64,000 nt of DNA, taken from positions 364,878-428,877 of the forward strand of contig JNVV01000018.1 in assembly GCA_000733355.1 (NCBI GenBank), in the 5' to 3' direction. Below the pieces are notes generated by a model. The model was given only the letters and a program-made list of their open reading frames with translations, was not told the origin of the DNA and searched no databases. The position numbers were made by a program, and so were the translations under genes. This document shows, in pieces, positions 32,862 through 44,029 of the stretch; the first letter of the stretch is position 1; every line of letters starts with the position of its first letter. The DNA comes from Falciphora oryzae (lineage: Eukaryota; Ascomycota; Sordariomycetes; Magnaporthales; Magnaporthaceae).

Positions 32862-33581
32862 ATGTCGACCAGCAAGAACGGGTCCGCCTACGGGCAGGCC
32901 GCGGGGGACACGTCGTTCCGGCGGACGCGCGACGCGGGCGAGTACGCCGAGAAGGCGGCCAAGCGCGAGGCGGACGAGGCGGCGGAGCGCAAGGCGCGGT
33001 ACGAGGCCAAGATGGCGGGCAAGAAGTACCATAAGCCCCTAACCGGCGCCGAGGAGTACACGTCGGCGCGCTCCGATGTGATGGACTTTAGCGCGCAGGT
33101 CGGGCGGGTGCAGCTGGTGGCGGCGGGCGCGGGCCAGGGCAAGAGGGGCCGAGGCGCAGGCTTCTACTGCGAGGCGTGCGACCTGACGTTCAAGGACAAC
33201 ATCCAGATGCTGGAGCACATCAACACGCCGCAGCACCAGATCGCGACGGGCCGCAAGATGGAGGTGCAGGCGGCGTCAGCGGCGGAGGTGCACGCGCGCA
33301 TCGAGGCGCTGTGGCGCCGCCAGGAGGAGAGGCAGAAGCAGCAGGTGTACAAGCTCGAGGAGAGGCTCGAGGTGCGCAAGGAGGAGGAGGAGAGGGAGAG
33401 GGAGGAGAAGAGGAGGAAGCGCAGAGAGCTCGGGGACCGCAAGAGGGCCGAGAAGGAGGCCGCCGCCCAGGTCAAGCCTGAATACGGCGACGACGTCAGG
33501 ATCGAGGGGGAACATGAGGAGGACGACATGATGGCTATGATGGGAATATCCGGCTTTGGATCGTCAAAGCCAAAGCAATGA
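32862..33581 (+). CDS. snu23: U4/U6.U5 tri-snRNP zinc-finger protein Snu23 (ZMAT2-like)
   Basis: Single exon, 239 residues. The matrin/U1-type C2H2 finger reads FYCEACDLTFKDNIQMLEHI followed by NTPQHQ (about residues 104-129). The N-terminal block (FRRTRDAGEYAEKAAKREAD, KPLTGAEEYTSARSD) and the charged, Arg/Lys/Glu-rich coiled-coil C-terminal half are as in Snu23/ZMAT2. The C-terminus ends GISGFGSSKPKQ. A spliceosomal, nuclear role follows from the family. Intronless, divergent from dph5. Confidence 0.94.
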   Translation: MSTSKNGSAYGQAAGDTSFRRTRDAGEYAEKAAKREADEAAERKARYEAKMAGKKYHKPLTGAEEYTSARSDVMDFSAQVGRVQLVAAGAGQGKRGRGAGFYCEACDLTFKDNIQMLEHINTPQHQIATGRKMEVQAASAAEVHARIEALWRRQEERQKQQVYKLEERLEVRKEEEEREREEKRRKRRELGDRKRAEKEAAAQVKPEYGDDVRIEGEHEEDDMMAMMGISGFGSSKPKQ

Positions 33582-34498
33582 TTGATGTATTACAGCTGAC
33601 GGGTGTTTAAGCGGCGTTTCATTGATTTGGCGACTTCGTGATACCCCAGATCGCAAGCGGAGGTTCAGATCTCGCCCTTCTCGCACACAGTTCGGCCTGT
33701 TCCTGATTTCAATGTCTAAGTGCCTTGAGTGTGACAACGAGTGTGCTCTGCCGCCAGGTTTGATTACTGGAACGTAGGCTTGTGAATGCAGACTCATGGA
33801 GGGTGAACTCCAATGACCGTTGCTGGTATGATGCCAAAAAGGGAATGGCACAGCCAGGATAGGTTTTAGACGCTGATGTTAGTAGCACTGCACGCGCAAC
33901 GCGGAGTTGGCATGCAGCAGTGAGACTGCTCGGGGTTAGAAGAAGCCCTTTCAATCCTAAAGGGGAGGCAAGAACGCGGGAGCAGAGGCGATCTTGGGTT
34001 GGGTGGTGGATCCAATTCTAAACAGCAAAGAAAACGGAAGAAAACAAAGCCATTGTTTTCGAGTGTACTCGAGAGCTCGCCAGATCGCGTGGTCAACCCC
34101 CAAGTACAACATCCAAGGGAGCCAACGATTCAGTTTAGCACCTGACCGCTCCGACGGGTCCTGCAGGGTCAGCGGACCCCTGTCCAGCCGATCGCCGACC
34201 AGACCCCGCCAACGTCGGCGCCCTTGGATTCTCGGTGAGGGGCAAACTCGAACCGCGTGTGCCGAAGCTGGAGCAGTTCTGAAAGCCAGAAAGACCACCA
34301 ACACTCAGCCTAACTGCAACCAGAAACTGCCACCAGCTCGGCCATCCGCCGAATCACCATCTGGCTTAGACTCCAGTCCCACTCCACGATCTCTCGGCCT
34401 GCCCACATCACCGACACCTGCCGCCGCCGTCGCTGAGCGTACGGCTGGACTCAACACCCGTCCCAGTCCCTTCTCCCGCCTGCCGCCAGCCCTCCGCC
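33582..34498. other. Intergenic, no gene seen
   Basis: About 0.9 kb between snu23 and the E2 gene. Short ORFs only. A CT/CA-rich leader is visible before 34499. Confidence 0.4.
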
Positions 34499-35138
34499 AT
34501 GTCACATTCGGGCGGCTCCTCGTCGGCGTCCGCCCCCAGCGCCGCCTCGCTGCTGCTGGGGCGCCAGCTGAAGCAGATGAGGACCGACAAGGACATCCCC
34601 GGGATATCAGTCGGGCTCGTCGACGACAACAACCTCTTCGAGTGGGAGGTGATGCTCATGATTAGTGACGACGTAAAGTACTACGGCGGTGCGCACCCCT
34701 CTCCTTCTGCCTACATAAACACGGCTACAATCTCCAGCCCCTCCATACTGACATCCCCTCGCGAAACACCTAGGAGCAAACTTCCGCGCCCGCCTCTCCT
34801 TCCCGGACACGTACCCGCTGCTGCCGCCCAAGCTCGTCTTCCAGAAGCCGGTGCCTTTCCACCCAAACGTCTACGACCACGGCCTGCTCTGCATCAGCAT
34901 CCTGCACCCGCCCGAGGAGGACAAGTACGGCTACGAGGCCGCGTCGGAGCGCTGGAGCCCCGTCCAGACCCCCGAGACCATCCTGCTGAGCGTCATCAGC
35001 CTGTTCGCGAGCCCCAACGACGAGAGCCCCGCAAACGTCGAGGCCGCCCGCCTCCTGCGCGAGGACAGGGAGGGCAAGAGCAAGGATTTCAGGCGCATAG
35101 TTAGGCGCTGTGTTAGGGAGAGCCTGGGGGAGGACTGA
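34499..35138 (+). CDS. Ubiquitin-conjugating enzyme E2 (UBE2G / Ubc7-Ubc15 type)
   Basis: Two exons (34499-34688 and 34774-35138) give 184 residues. The UBC fold shows FRARLSFPDTYPLLPPKLVF, the HPN motif in FHPNVYDHGLLCISILHPP with the active-site Cys in LLCISIL, then an acidic-loop insertion (EEDKYGYEAASERWSPVQT) typical of the Ubc7/UBE2G/Cdc34 class, and SVISLFASPNDESPANVEA. The N-terminus has a Ser/Ala-rich extension (MSHSGGSSSASAPSAAS) that may be disordered. It accepts ubiquitin from E1 and passes it to substrates with an E3. No membrane tail, so cytosolic. The exact orthologue among Ubc7/Ubc15/UBE2G1 is uncertain. Confidence 0.9.
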
Positions 35139-35535
35139 TTCGGGTGGTGGTGTTGGAGGGTGTTCTCATGTGAATGTTCTCGTGAGACGCACTCCCGAGA
35201 ACATGACTTGACCAGGAGACACGCACGGTCTGGCGCTTCTCTGGATATGACGGACCGGCGTTTGTGGAGTTTTGCGGGGTGCTAGCACAGCGTGGAGGCG
35301 GTATTGTTTTGGACAGGCAAATCAGCGCGCCTTCAGCATAGATTGGTGCTTTTTTTTTCTTGTACATTTATTTTCGTCGTTATCGTAGGCGAAAACCGGG
35401 TATATCCGCATAACCAGCATTGAAGAAAACTATAGCTACAGGGGGTCGTAAAAGCCGAGATATCAGGAAAGGGTGTAAGGTGGCTTGGGGTAGAATTAGC
35501 CATGAAAAACTCTGTCATAGCCAGATCCAAATGAG
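35139..35535. other. Convergent intergenic, E2 / alg1
   Basis: About 400 bp of 3' flanks with AT-rich patches. No ORF supported. Confidence 0.4.
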
Positions 35536-37101
35536 CTAATCAGAAACAAAACCAAGAACCCGCGCAACCGATGCGTTCCACTCCTCGTCCCAGCGCCTAC
35601 TCCCCTCCTGCGTAGCGCCCCTGCGGAGGGCAGCCAGTTCGGCCTGGCCGTCGATCCCGAGCAGGCGCAGCAGGCAGGCGGCCAGCTCGCCGGCCGTCTC
35701 GAAGCCGCAGCCGTTCTGACCCTCCTTGACGAGCTCCGAGAAGCTCTCGTACCCGGAGTAGGCAACGACGGGGAGGCCGGCGCCGAACATATCGACGACT
35801 TTCATAGGCAGGTCGACGCCGGAGCTGGACATGTGCAGGCACACGCCCAGGTCGGCCGAGGCCAGCAGGGCGGCGTAGTCCTCGTACGACAGGAAGGCGG
35901 TGCGGATGGTGACGCCGGGGACGAGGCCTTCGGCCGTCATCTTTGCGATCTTGTCCTCGTACGTGGCCTTTTGCGGGCCCTTGCCCGTGATGACGGCAAC
36001 TACTGGCATTGGGGGCGAGGCGCTTTGGTTCTGCGTGTCGTTGGCGTACTGCACAAGGGCGCTGAGAAGGAGGTTGAAGTCCTCGTCGGGCGTCCACGAG
36101 GTGCTGCTGACGACGAGGCGCATGCGGCCGTCCACGATGGCAGCGGCGAGCTCGCAGGACTCGAGCACGCGGCTGAGGATCTCGAGCCGGGTCGTGGGGT
36201 TGTTGATGGGCTGGAAGATGTCCGGGGGCCGGTCGTGCATCGTCACGATGGGGGACCTGATGCTGTACGGCGCCGCGCGGAGCTGGCGGGCCATGGCGTG
36301 CGTCACGGTGAGGTTGGCGCTGCCAGCACGGCCAAAGATACACTCGTACAGCTTGGAGACGAGCACGAAGGGGTGTCTCGCCCCGCGCGTGCCGGACAAG
36401 ATGGTCCAGCCGTAGTTGTGCCAGTCGATGAGGAGGCGTGTGTTCCGGCACTTGGCGATGATGGCCGCGATCGCCAGGGTCGGGATCGACGGCGGGTTCT
36501 ACAGAGGGGTGGGTTTATGAGATTATGGCACACGGAGGAGGCTGGGAGGGAGCTATCTGTCAACAGCACATAGCCTTCCTTGGAGGAGACATACCTGGAT
36601 GAGTAGCCATTGGGCGGGAGGTGCCTCATATCCCAGGACGTGAACAAGAGTGAAGATTTGCCAGATAACCTTGAGGGGCCCCGAGATGACGAAAGGGATG
36701 GATTTGGAACGCAGCACTCGCGGAGGGAGATCCAGCGAGTGGATCTTGACCTTGTGATGGCCAAGCAATGCGGGATGGGGTGTAGTCTCTGTTTGCCACA
36801 TAGATGAGCCCCCGAGCCATCCGTTGAAGCTGCAGTAATGCAACACGACTGAAACCAGTACTGGCGACTACTGACCTTGATAACCGATAAGGTCGACCCG
36901 TCCGCCGTGTTTGGCAATACTCATGGCATGGTATTGCATGCGCGGGCTCCGCCCGATGTCGCCCAGGACTAGAACCTGCACCGAGACATTTGTCTTGGAG
37001 CCCGGCCCCGTCGGTGAGGACCGCCTGTATCTCGACGGCAGCAGGACGAAGAGCGCGACGCACGAGGCGACAGCGCAGAGGAGGATAAAGGAGAGCAGCA
37101 T
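35536..37101 (-). CDS. alg1: Chitobiosyldiphosphodolichol beta-mannosyltransferase
   Basis: Adds the first mannose (GDP-Man donor) to GlcNAc2-PP-dolichol on the cytosolic face of the ER. Three exons (37101-36876, 36788-36595, 36498-35536) give 460 residues. An N-terminal membrane anchor ([20 protein letters not shown]) is followed by [20 protein letters not shown] and [12 protein letters not shown] across the first junction. Further landmarks are [51 protein letters not shown] and the GT1-type donor-site block [20 protein letters not shown] with [10 protein letters not shown]. Length and motifs are as expected for Alg1. Confidence 0.95.
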
Positions 37102-38560
37102 CTCCGAGGTCAGAAGGCGCCGCGATGCGACCTGCTGCTTCTTGGGCAGTCGCGATTCGAAAGTTCACCGTTTGCACGCGCCAGAAAATCGCTGCAGAAA
37201 ATGAAACGGCAAGCGAAATGACCCTTAGCACGGCAGATATACTGCGTGCGGGCCGCGGCGGTTAAATGCAATTGTCGTTGTCGTCATTGAGGCTTGACAG
37301 GAGGATCTGAGGATTCAATGCCGTCCTTTGAGCACAGCGCTGGTGGAAAATTCCCCGGAAATTTTGTTCGCTGGTGACACACACCAAGGAGCCCACCACA
37401 GCGCAACACGAGACTCCTGCACGAGGCCCCTCCGCTCTGCTCGTCTATTGGAGCTTAATGTTTGCCCAAAGAATCTCGGAGCGCGTTCCGAGACGGGATT
37501 CGTCCAAGCTTGAGACCGGACGAACGCTTCACGCCGCTGTGAAGTCCACGTTTGGCCCAAGACTTTGGGGTAGCTGGGGGCCGATTGAATGCGATCAGAG
37601 CCGATGCGGTGATGTCAGCAATCCATTGAACAACTGGGGGTTAGGTTGCATTAATTTGCACTCAACCGTGATCGAGGGAAGGGTTAGTAACTGTTAAGGA
37701 ATCGGCTGGGCTGCGGATGTTGTGCCTTAACGTGGATTACCAGGCCGGGGTCTGCAGTCCCGTGATGCATGCATCGGCAAGGGGGCAGGCGGCCAAAATA
37801 AACAGGCCAATCAGGCCAACCACATGCCCCACACGCTCTCAGGGGACATCCCCCGAATAGGGAAGGCGGCCAAGGCCAGAAGTGCGGCTGCCAGGCGCGA
37901 GTCAACAAAGGATCTGGAGAAGGAGCGGGTGGGTGCGGTGGCACGGTGGATTGGATGAACCAGGCGCTTGCTTTGACCGCGTTGGTCCTGAGGTCTTCAT
38001 CATCCATTTCAATTCCCCTTCCCGCACCGATCCAAGGTTGGCCGTGTCGCAGAGCTCGTTCGTTTCCTCGCCTCTCGCCACCGAGCCGCGTCTCGGCTAC
38101 GCTATCCCTTGAGTCCACCCTGGCCTGGATTTGAGGCACTAAACCCCTTGATCCGCTCCCGCTTGTCTTGGGCGGGAGAAGCCAGGGCTCCTCGTGCTCA
38201 CAAGCGAATAGCGCCGTCCGGCCAGAAAGGGGCGGGGTTTGGAGATCCACTCCTGCTCGGGCAGCAGACAAATGCAACAGCACCAGTCCTGATAGCTGCG
38301 ACGCCGCCGCCGAGTTACGACAGCCAATTTCGACCCTCGACCTCCTCCTCTTGGCCCCCGCCGCCGCCAACCCTCCGCGCTTCCTATCTTGACCAACCTT
38401 TGATGATACAGAGGACGACAATCCCCCGGGCTTGTTAGCCCGCTTCTAGTCAACGTGCTCCACTGGGCAATTGGTGCATCGTGTCATCCGACTCCTCGCG
38501 CGCGTCTCCCACGCACCGCCCATTCCGCCACCGCCGTCACATCGTCAAGCCAAAATCCAG
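37102..38560. other. Long intergenic between divergent alg1 and zinc transporter
   Basis: About 1.46 kb; no ORF with motif or splice support. Probable promoters at both ends. Confidence 0.4.
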
Positions 38561-40363
38561 ATGGCATCGTACGCGCTGCCGACCGCAATTCCGCACTCGC
38601 ACCATGGGGCAGGCCACATGCACACCCATTCGCACTCGCCGCCGACTTTCGGCCATCTAACCCAGCAGGCCACGCGCCGCGCAGACCGGTCGAGCTTGTC
38701 TGGCCACGCCCACAGCCATAGCCATGATCGCGAGCACGACCACGACCATTCGCATAGTCACAGCCATGACCACAACAGCAGTAGCCACTCGCATCTGCAC
38801 TCATACTCGCTCGACGACAGCCGCCACAGCGACACCAATTCGTTAAGCTACAAGGCAAATTCGGGCCATCTGAGACCGGGCGCACCCCCAGCTCTAGATG
38901 GCTACAACTGGAAGTCGGCCATGACGCCGGGCGGAAAGCACGTCGTCACGCCGAGCCAGTCATCGTTTGACATCCCATACGATGCCCCCGCGCCACACCG
39001 CGACCATGAGTCCCCCGCCGACCGGTCGTGGGTGACAAATTTTTTGCTGCCGCGCATGCTGCGGTGGCCATTGATACACGCTGTTATGGTGGAGAAGGAC
39101 TCGAGGAGGATATTCTACTTTATGAGGTTCGAAGCCCCGCCGGTGAAACCTTAATAGCCACCATACCGTCAACGTTGAGTACACCCTACTAACACTAGCC
39201 TCTGCAGTATCAACTTCTCTTTCATGATGGTTCAGGCCTTCTACGGCTACGCAACCGACTCCCTGGGCCTTCTCAGTGATAGCATACACATGCTGTTCGA
39301 CTGCGTAGCCCTGGCCGTCGGACTATTCGCTTCCGTTGCTAGCAAGTGGGCACCTAACGAGAGGTTTCCCTACGGGTTTGGGAAGATCGAGACGCTGAGT
39401 GGGTTTGCCAATGGCGTCTTTCTAATGTGAGTCTATATAGCCGCTCAGCAACTTGGTTGAGCACACGAAAGGCGAAGGGCACAGGCTCCGGAGGATGGCC
39501 AAGGATTCTAACAGACTCGCAGACTTATTAGCGTCGAGATCATGGTGGAGGCTTTCGAGAGGATCCTGGAGGGGCGCGAGACGAAGCGCTTGACCGAGCT
39601 GTTCATCGTCAGCACAGCAGGACTTCTTGTCAACCTCATTGGGCTGATGGCTTTTGGACACCACCATCACCATGGGGGCGACCACTCCCACGGGCATTCA
39701 CACAGCCATTCTCACAGCCACTCGCATGATCATTCACACGACCATGGTCACGACCACGGACACGACCATGGGCACGACCATGGGCACGATAAGTCGCACT
39801 CGCACAGCGACGCTCACGACAACGAGAACATGATGGGCATCTACCTGCACGTCCTCGCAGATACCCTGGGCAGCGCCGCCGTCATCGTGTCGACGGTGCT
39901 GACCCACTTTTGGAACTGGGCGGGCTGGGACCCGCTCGCTTCCTTCCTGATCGCCGTGCTGATTCTGGGGTCGGCTATGCCGCTGGTGCGGTCGTCGGCA
40001 CGGCGATTGCTGCTGACGGTACCGGATCGGGTCGAGTACGCGCTCAGGGACACCCTTTCGGGAATAACGGGCCTCCGGGGCGTGGCAAACTACTCGGTGC
40101 CCAAGTTCTGGCTCGACGACCGCAGTGGGAGCGATGGGCCGACAGTTGGACCGGGAGGCGACCGGTTGTTGGGTGTGATGCACGTCGTGGCGGTCAGGGG
40201 CGCCGACATGGGAGACGTGCGCGACCGCGTCAGGACGTATCTCGCGGCTAAGGGCATCGACATCACGGTGCAGGTTGAGCGCGAGGGCGATTCGAGCTGT
40301 TGGTGCGGCGTTGGCAGACATCCGCTTGCGATGGGTCACAAAGCGAGCGCCAGCGTCATTTAA
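38561..40363 (+). CDS. CDF zinc transporter (Msc2/ZnT5-7-like), His-rich
   Basis: Cation diffusion facilitator moving Zn2+ out of the cytosol into a secretory compartment (by family). Three exons (38561-39126, 39208-39426, 39523-40363) give 541 residues. The N-terminal 170 residues are soluble and His/Ser-rich (HSHSHDHNSSSHSHLHSYS). Transport-site motifs are both intact: SDSIHMLFDC in helix II and HVLADTLGSAA in helix V. The helix IV-V loop is a His-Asp/Gly repeat (HHHHHGGDHSHGHSHSHSHS, then HDHG units). The usual Msc2 block FPYGFGKIETLSGFANGVFL is present. The N-terminus lacks the many extra helices of long Msc2 proteins. Exon 1 uses a weak donor (AG|GTTCGA), supported by the conserved join YFM|SINFSFMMVQ. 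Confidence 0.92.
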
Positions 40364-42121
40364 GTCCGACGAAAACGATCGATGTTCACCACACGCCTGT
40401 CGCCAACGAGGCCCGGCTGACTCCGAATCGAAATTTTCGAGACATGTCCACCGGATGCGGCGGGGTCGTGTGTCGTGTTGACGCTGTGTGGGTGGGTGGA
40501 ACGGATCTGCATGTGATTTTGACGTCCATGCTGTCCGCAAATCTAGCTGGCGGCCAGTTTCGCCTTGGAGTTTAGGGAAAAGATGGCGTTTATTGGACAG
40601 GACGAATGTCTGTTTCTTTTGTTTTTCTGTCATTGCACACGGCTTGAATTTTCCTTGTAACGTTCTGCTCCATGTATCATCAGACAAGAAAGCATGGGAG
40701 GGTGTCTTTTAGGCACGACAGCGTATGATAGAGGCATACCTACACTACATATATAAAACCGGAGATACCCAAGAATACACATGCATTTCCATTGGCGCGG
40801 ACTTGTCCGATCGACCAATGCAGGTTGGGGAACACGGCTGATGCTAGTGCGTCTGCAAAATATCCGGCTCGATGCAAGATCTACCAACCACAAACGAGCA
40901 CACATCTCTTAGGCTCCCGCTGACCCATTCGCGCAATATGTAGTAGATGTGCCACTACTTTTACGCATTTGACCCTTCATCATCCGTCCGTCCGGACATG
41001 CGAGCTCCAACTCTAAGGAACTCCGGTGCTCCTCGTTAAGCCCACATGCTCGTGCACCCCCTCCACGGCCGCACGGTGACAGGAGAACATTGATTATGCG
41101 TGGGCGGACGCAGCTTATCCACACTCAGATGCTGGGGAAAAAAGCGCACGAGCGCTTACCGAGGCGCGGGGCGCCGGGGCGGCTCAGCTGGACACGGCAG
41201 CGGTCCACGAGACCACCACAATCTTTTGGCCGAGCTATGAGATATTTTTTTGTGTGCTTCGATTACCGTTGTGGAGTGGAAATGAGCAAGGCCAGATGGA
41301 TATTGCTCGTGCAGCCGAAGCTCGGAGGGAAGACATTGCAGCCTCTTGGAGCCACGTTTTTAGTGTCCGGAAACAGGCGCTAAAGAAAACCCTTGCAGGG
41401 TCCAGGCCTGCGGGAATTCGATGGGTTGATGACACCAGACGAGGCCGACTTGACCGCGGGCAATTGTTCCGCGGCTGAGAGAGTATGGCCTGAACATTTC
41501 GTCTGGATTCTTCTGCTTCTTGTGTAATATTCGTCCCAGTCTCGTTTTGTCAAACCTCTCGACGTGCCGCCATTCATCCCCGATCTAATTAGCACGTGCT
41601 TGTCGGAGTTTCGATTCTCAGGCGGAGTGGCGGAGTGGATTGACTGACCCGGTCGCGGCGGGACGACAGCGGCTTCCATTGTGCCGAGGTTTGCCGCCCT
41701 CTGACGTCGTGCCGAGGGGAAGGCAGCCCGTGGCCATTGGCTTTTATTTTTTGGAGGCTCCCAGAACGGGTCAACAGAAAACAACGAAACCAGCCAAAGC
41801 CGTACTGCCGTCCACGACCACTGGATATCCCCAGCATTCCAATTCTCCAAAGTCAATCCCTTTGCGACAACATCCGCTGCGGAGATCTTGGTGGGGCGGC
41901 GCTCGCAGAGACGACGCCCTAGCGTGGATCCGGCGCAAACCACACGGTCTGAGACCTACCGTTCGCGGCGACTCGATCCTCTTCAGCTTCCTTTTGGCTG
42001 ATCGCACAACCTCCGAGACGCGCATTCTTCCTTCCCATCCGGAAACGGCGACGACGCCCATCCGACTCGCAGCGAGCCCCAATCCACCCCCACCAACCCA
42101 CCAAACAGCCAACCCACCACC
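40364..42121. other. Long intergenic, no gene seen
   Basis: About 1.75 kb. ORFs on both strands are short or antisense-like, with no domain. The CA-rich stretch before 42122 suits a 5' leader of the carnitine carrier gene. Confidence 0.4.
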
Positions 42122-43186
42122 ATGTCACAACCGCCGTCGCCGGCAAAGGCCGCCGCGGCCGTGCTGCCGGACAAGGAGGAGATCAAGGCCGAGGCCAAGG
42201 CGGTCGCGTCGACGGGGCTCGCGCAGCTGCGCTCCTTCGCCGCGGGCGGCTTCGGCGGCGTCTGCGCCGTCGTCGTCGGCCACCCCTTCGACCTCGTCAA
42301 GGTGCGCCTGCAGACGGCCGAGCGCGGCGTCTACTCGTCCGCCGTCGACGTGGTCCGCAAGAGCGTCGCCCGCGATGGTCTGCGGCGGGGCCTATACGCC
42401 GGCGTCAGCGCCCCGCTCGTCGGCGTGACGCCCATGTGTAAGCGCGACTGCTTCCTACCCTGCCTTGACAACTAGGAGCTCAGAACTGACGTTTGCGCGT
42501 GCCTGCTCCTCCCAGTCGCCGTCTCCTTCTGGGGCTACGACCTCGGCAAGACCCTCGTCCGCTCCGCGACCTCCAACGCCGACGCGCCGCTCTCCATCGC
42601 CCAGATCTCGGCCGCCGGCTTCTTCTCCGCCATCCCCATGACGGCCATCACGGCGCCCTTTGAGCGCGTCAAGGTCATCCTGCAGGTCCAAGGCCAGAAG
42701 CAGCTGGCGCCGGGGGAGAAGCCGCGCTACAGCGGCGGCGCCGACGTCGTGCGCCAGCTGTATAAGGAAGGAGGGGTCCGCTCGGTCTTCCGCGGCAGCG
42801 CCGCAACACTGGCGCGCGACGGGCCCGGTTCCGCCGCCTACTTTGCCGCCTACGAGTACATCAAGCGCCGCCTGACCCCCGTGGATCCGGTCACTGGGAA
42901 GCCCAGCGGCCAGCTGAGCCTGACGGCCATCACGTGCGCGGGCGCGGCTGCTGGTGTGGCCATGTGGATTCCCGTGTTCCCTGTCGACACGGTCAAGAGC
43001 AGGCTGCAGACGGCCGAGGGCAATGTCTCGATCGGCGGTGTTGTGAGGGAGCTGTACGGCAAGGGCGGCTTCAAGGCCTTCTTCCCCGGCTTCGGCCCGG
43101 CGCTCGCCAGGGCTGTGCCTGCTAACGCCGCCACCTTCCTGGGCGTAGAGCTGGCTCACCAGGCTATGAACAAGGTGTTTGGCTGA
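42122..43186 (+). CDS. acuH: Mitochondrial carnitine/acylcarnitine carrier
   Basis: Inner-membrane exchanger importing acylcarnitine (acetylcarnitine during acetate or fatty-acid growth) and exporting carnitine. Two exons (42122-42437 and 42516-43186) give 328 residues. Three mitochondrial-carrier repeats have signatures PFDLVKVRLQ, PFERVKVILQ and PVDTVKSRLQ. Further family landmarks are RGLYAGVSAPLVGVTPM, FAVSFWGYD across the junction, and the RxVPANAATFLGVE end. The N-terminal 35 residues are an Ala/Lys-rich extension. The symbol follows the Aspergillus gene for this carrier type; orthology is judged from signatures, not alignment. Confidence 0.9.
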
Positions 43187-43589
43187 GAGAGGGGAGCTGT
43201 CGGCTGTGAAAAAAGAGGGTTGATGTGGGTTTCCTATGTTATCTGCGGCTTTCGGTTTTGGATATCTTTAAGCGAGGGCTTGTATAGGAGACTACTTGCA
43301 TGGCATTTCTCACTATAGACGGCGTGGTTATCAACATCATTTTTAATTCCCTCCAATATGGCAACATTGGGATCTTATTTATACAAGCCGAAAGGTTGGT
43401 GACATCGAAATATCGCCAGGCGACATAGCAGCCTCAACGTCTAGCCATATTAGGCAACCATAAAAACAAACAGCACAGAAAAAAAAAAAAAATACAAAAA
43501 AGCTCACTGCCGCCTCGGGGGCAACAGCTACGAAACATCCCATTTGGGAGGTTTACTTCGCAACGGAAAATCCGCTGATCAACCCCTGC
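43187..43589. other. 3' flank of carnitine carrier
   Basis: About 400 bp, AT-rich, with an A14 tract near 43480-43493. No gene seen. Confidence 0.4.
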
Positions 43590-43700
43590 CGGGGCTCGAA
43601 CCCCGGACCCAAGCGGCTATTGCAGCAGAGTACAGGTAAGGTCCCGGTGTCGACTCGACCCATCCTCATAACCGCTACACCAACTTGGCGTCCGTGGTGT
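43590..43700 (-). tRNA. tRNA-like sequence with A- and B-box, fold unresolved (possible intron-bearing tRNA or pseudo-tRNA)
   Basis: On the minus strand CGCCAAGTTGGTGTAGCGG resembles a D-arm/A-box. About 85 nt later GGTCCGGGGTTCGAGCCCCGG is a T-arm/B-box. AGCGG (5') and CCGCT (3') could form an anticodon stem around an intron. However, the 3' acceptor strand (CAGGGG) has no matching 5' strand, and the T-arm pairs with a 6-nt loop. The isotype is not assignable by eye. A TTTT follows near 43569. A covariance-model scan would decide. Confidence 0.42.
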
Positions 43701-44029
43701 TCGATGTCTACAGCAAGCAGGACGACGGGTCATGTGGCTTTGGGCGCAGATACGGCAGGTGCGACTGGTGGGGGGCTGGCTGGTCTTGCGGTTGCCCGTG
43801 TACGCGTCTTTAAAGTGGGGAGAGTCGAGATCAGGCGAGCCCTGGTTCAAAGGATGACCAAGAGTGCGGTGGATAAAACTATGTGCACATACACTGTTCC
43901 CTCTTCGAGCATCTCTTTGCTCCAACCAGCATACGAGGCGATTTTCCCTGCGGCCCCGTGCTATATGACGTCCCTCCTGGCCGGGCTTGCGGCCACCATG
44001 CCTGGACCAGGCAAGTCACACCCAGCCTC
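43701..44029. other. Intergenic, no gene seen
   Basis: Short convergent-side spacer before the 3' end of the TFIIIC subunit gene. Nothing supportable. Confidence 0.35.

Noticed and set aside
38471..38560. Extended N-terminus of the zinc transporter
   Set aside because: The upstream start codon is TTG. The first in-frame ATG is 38561.
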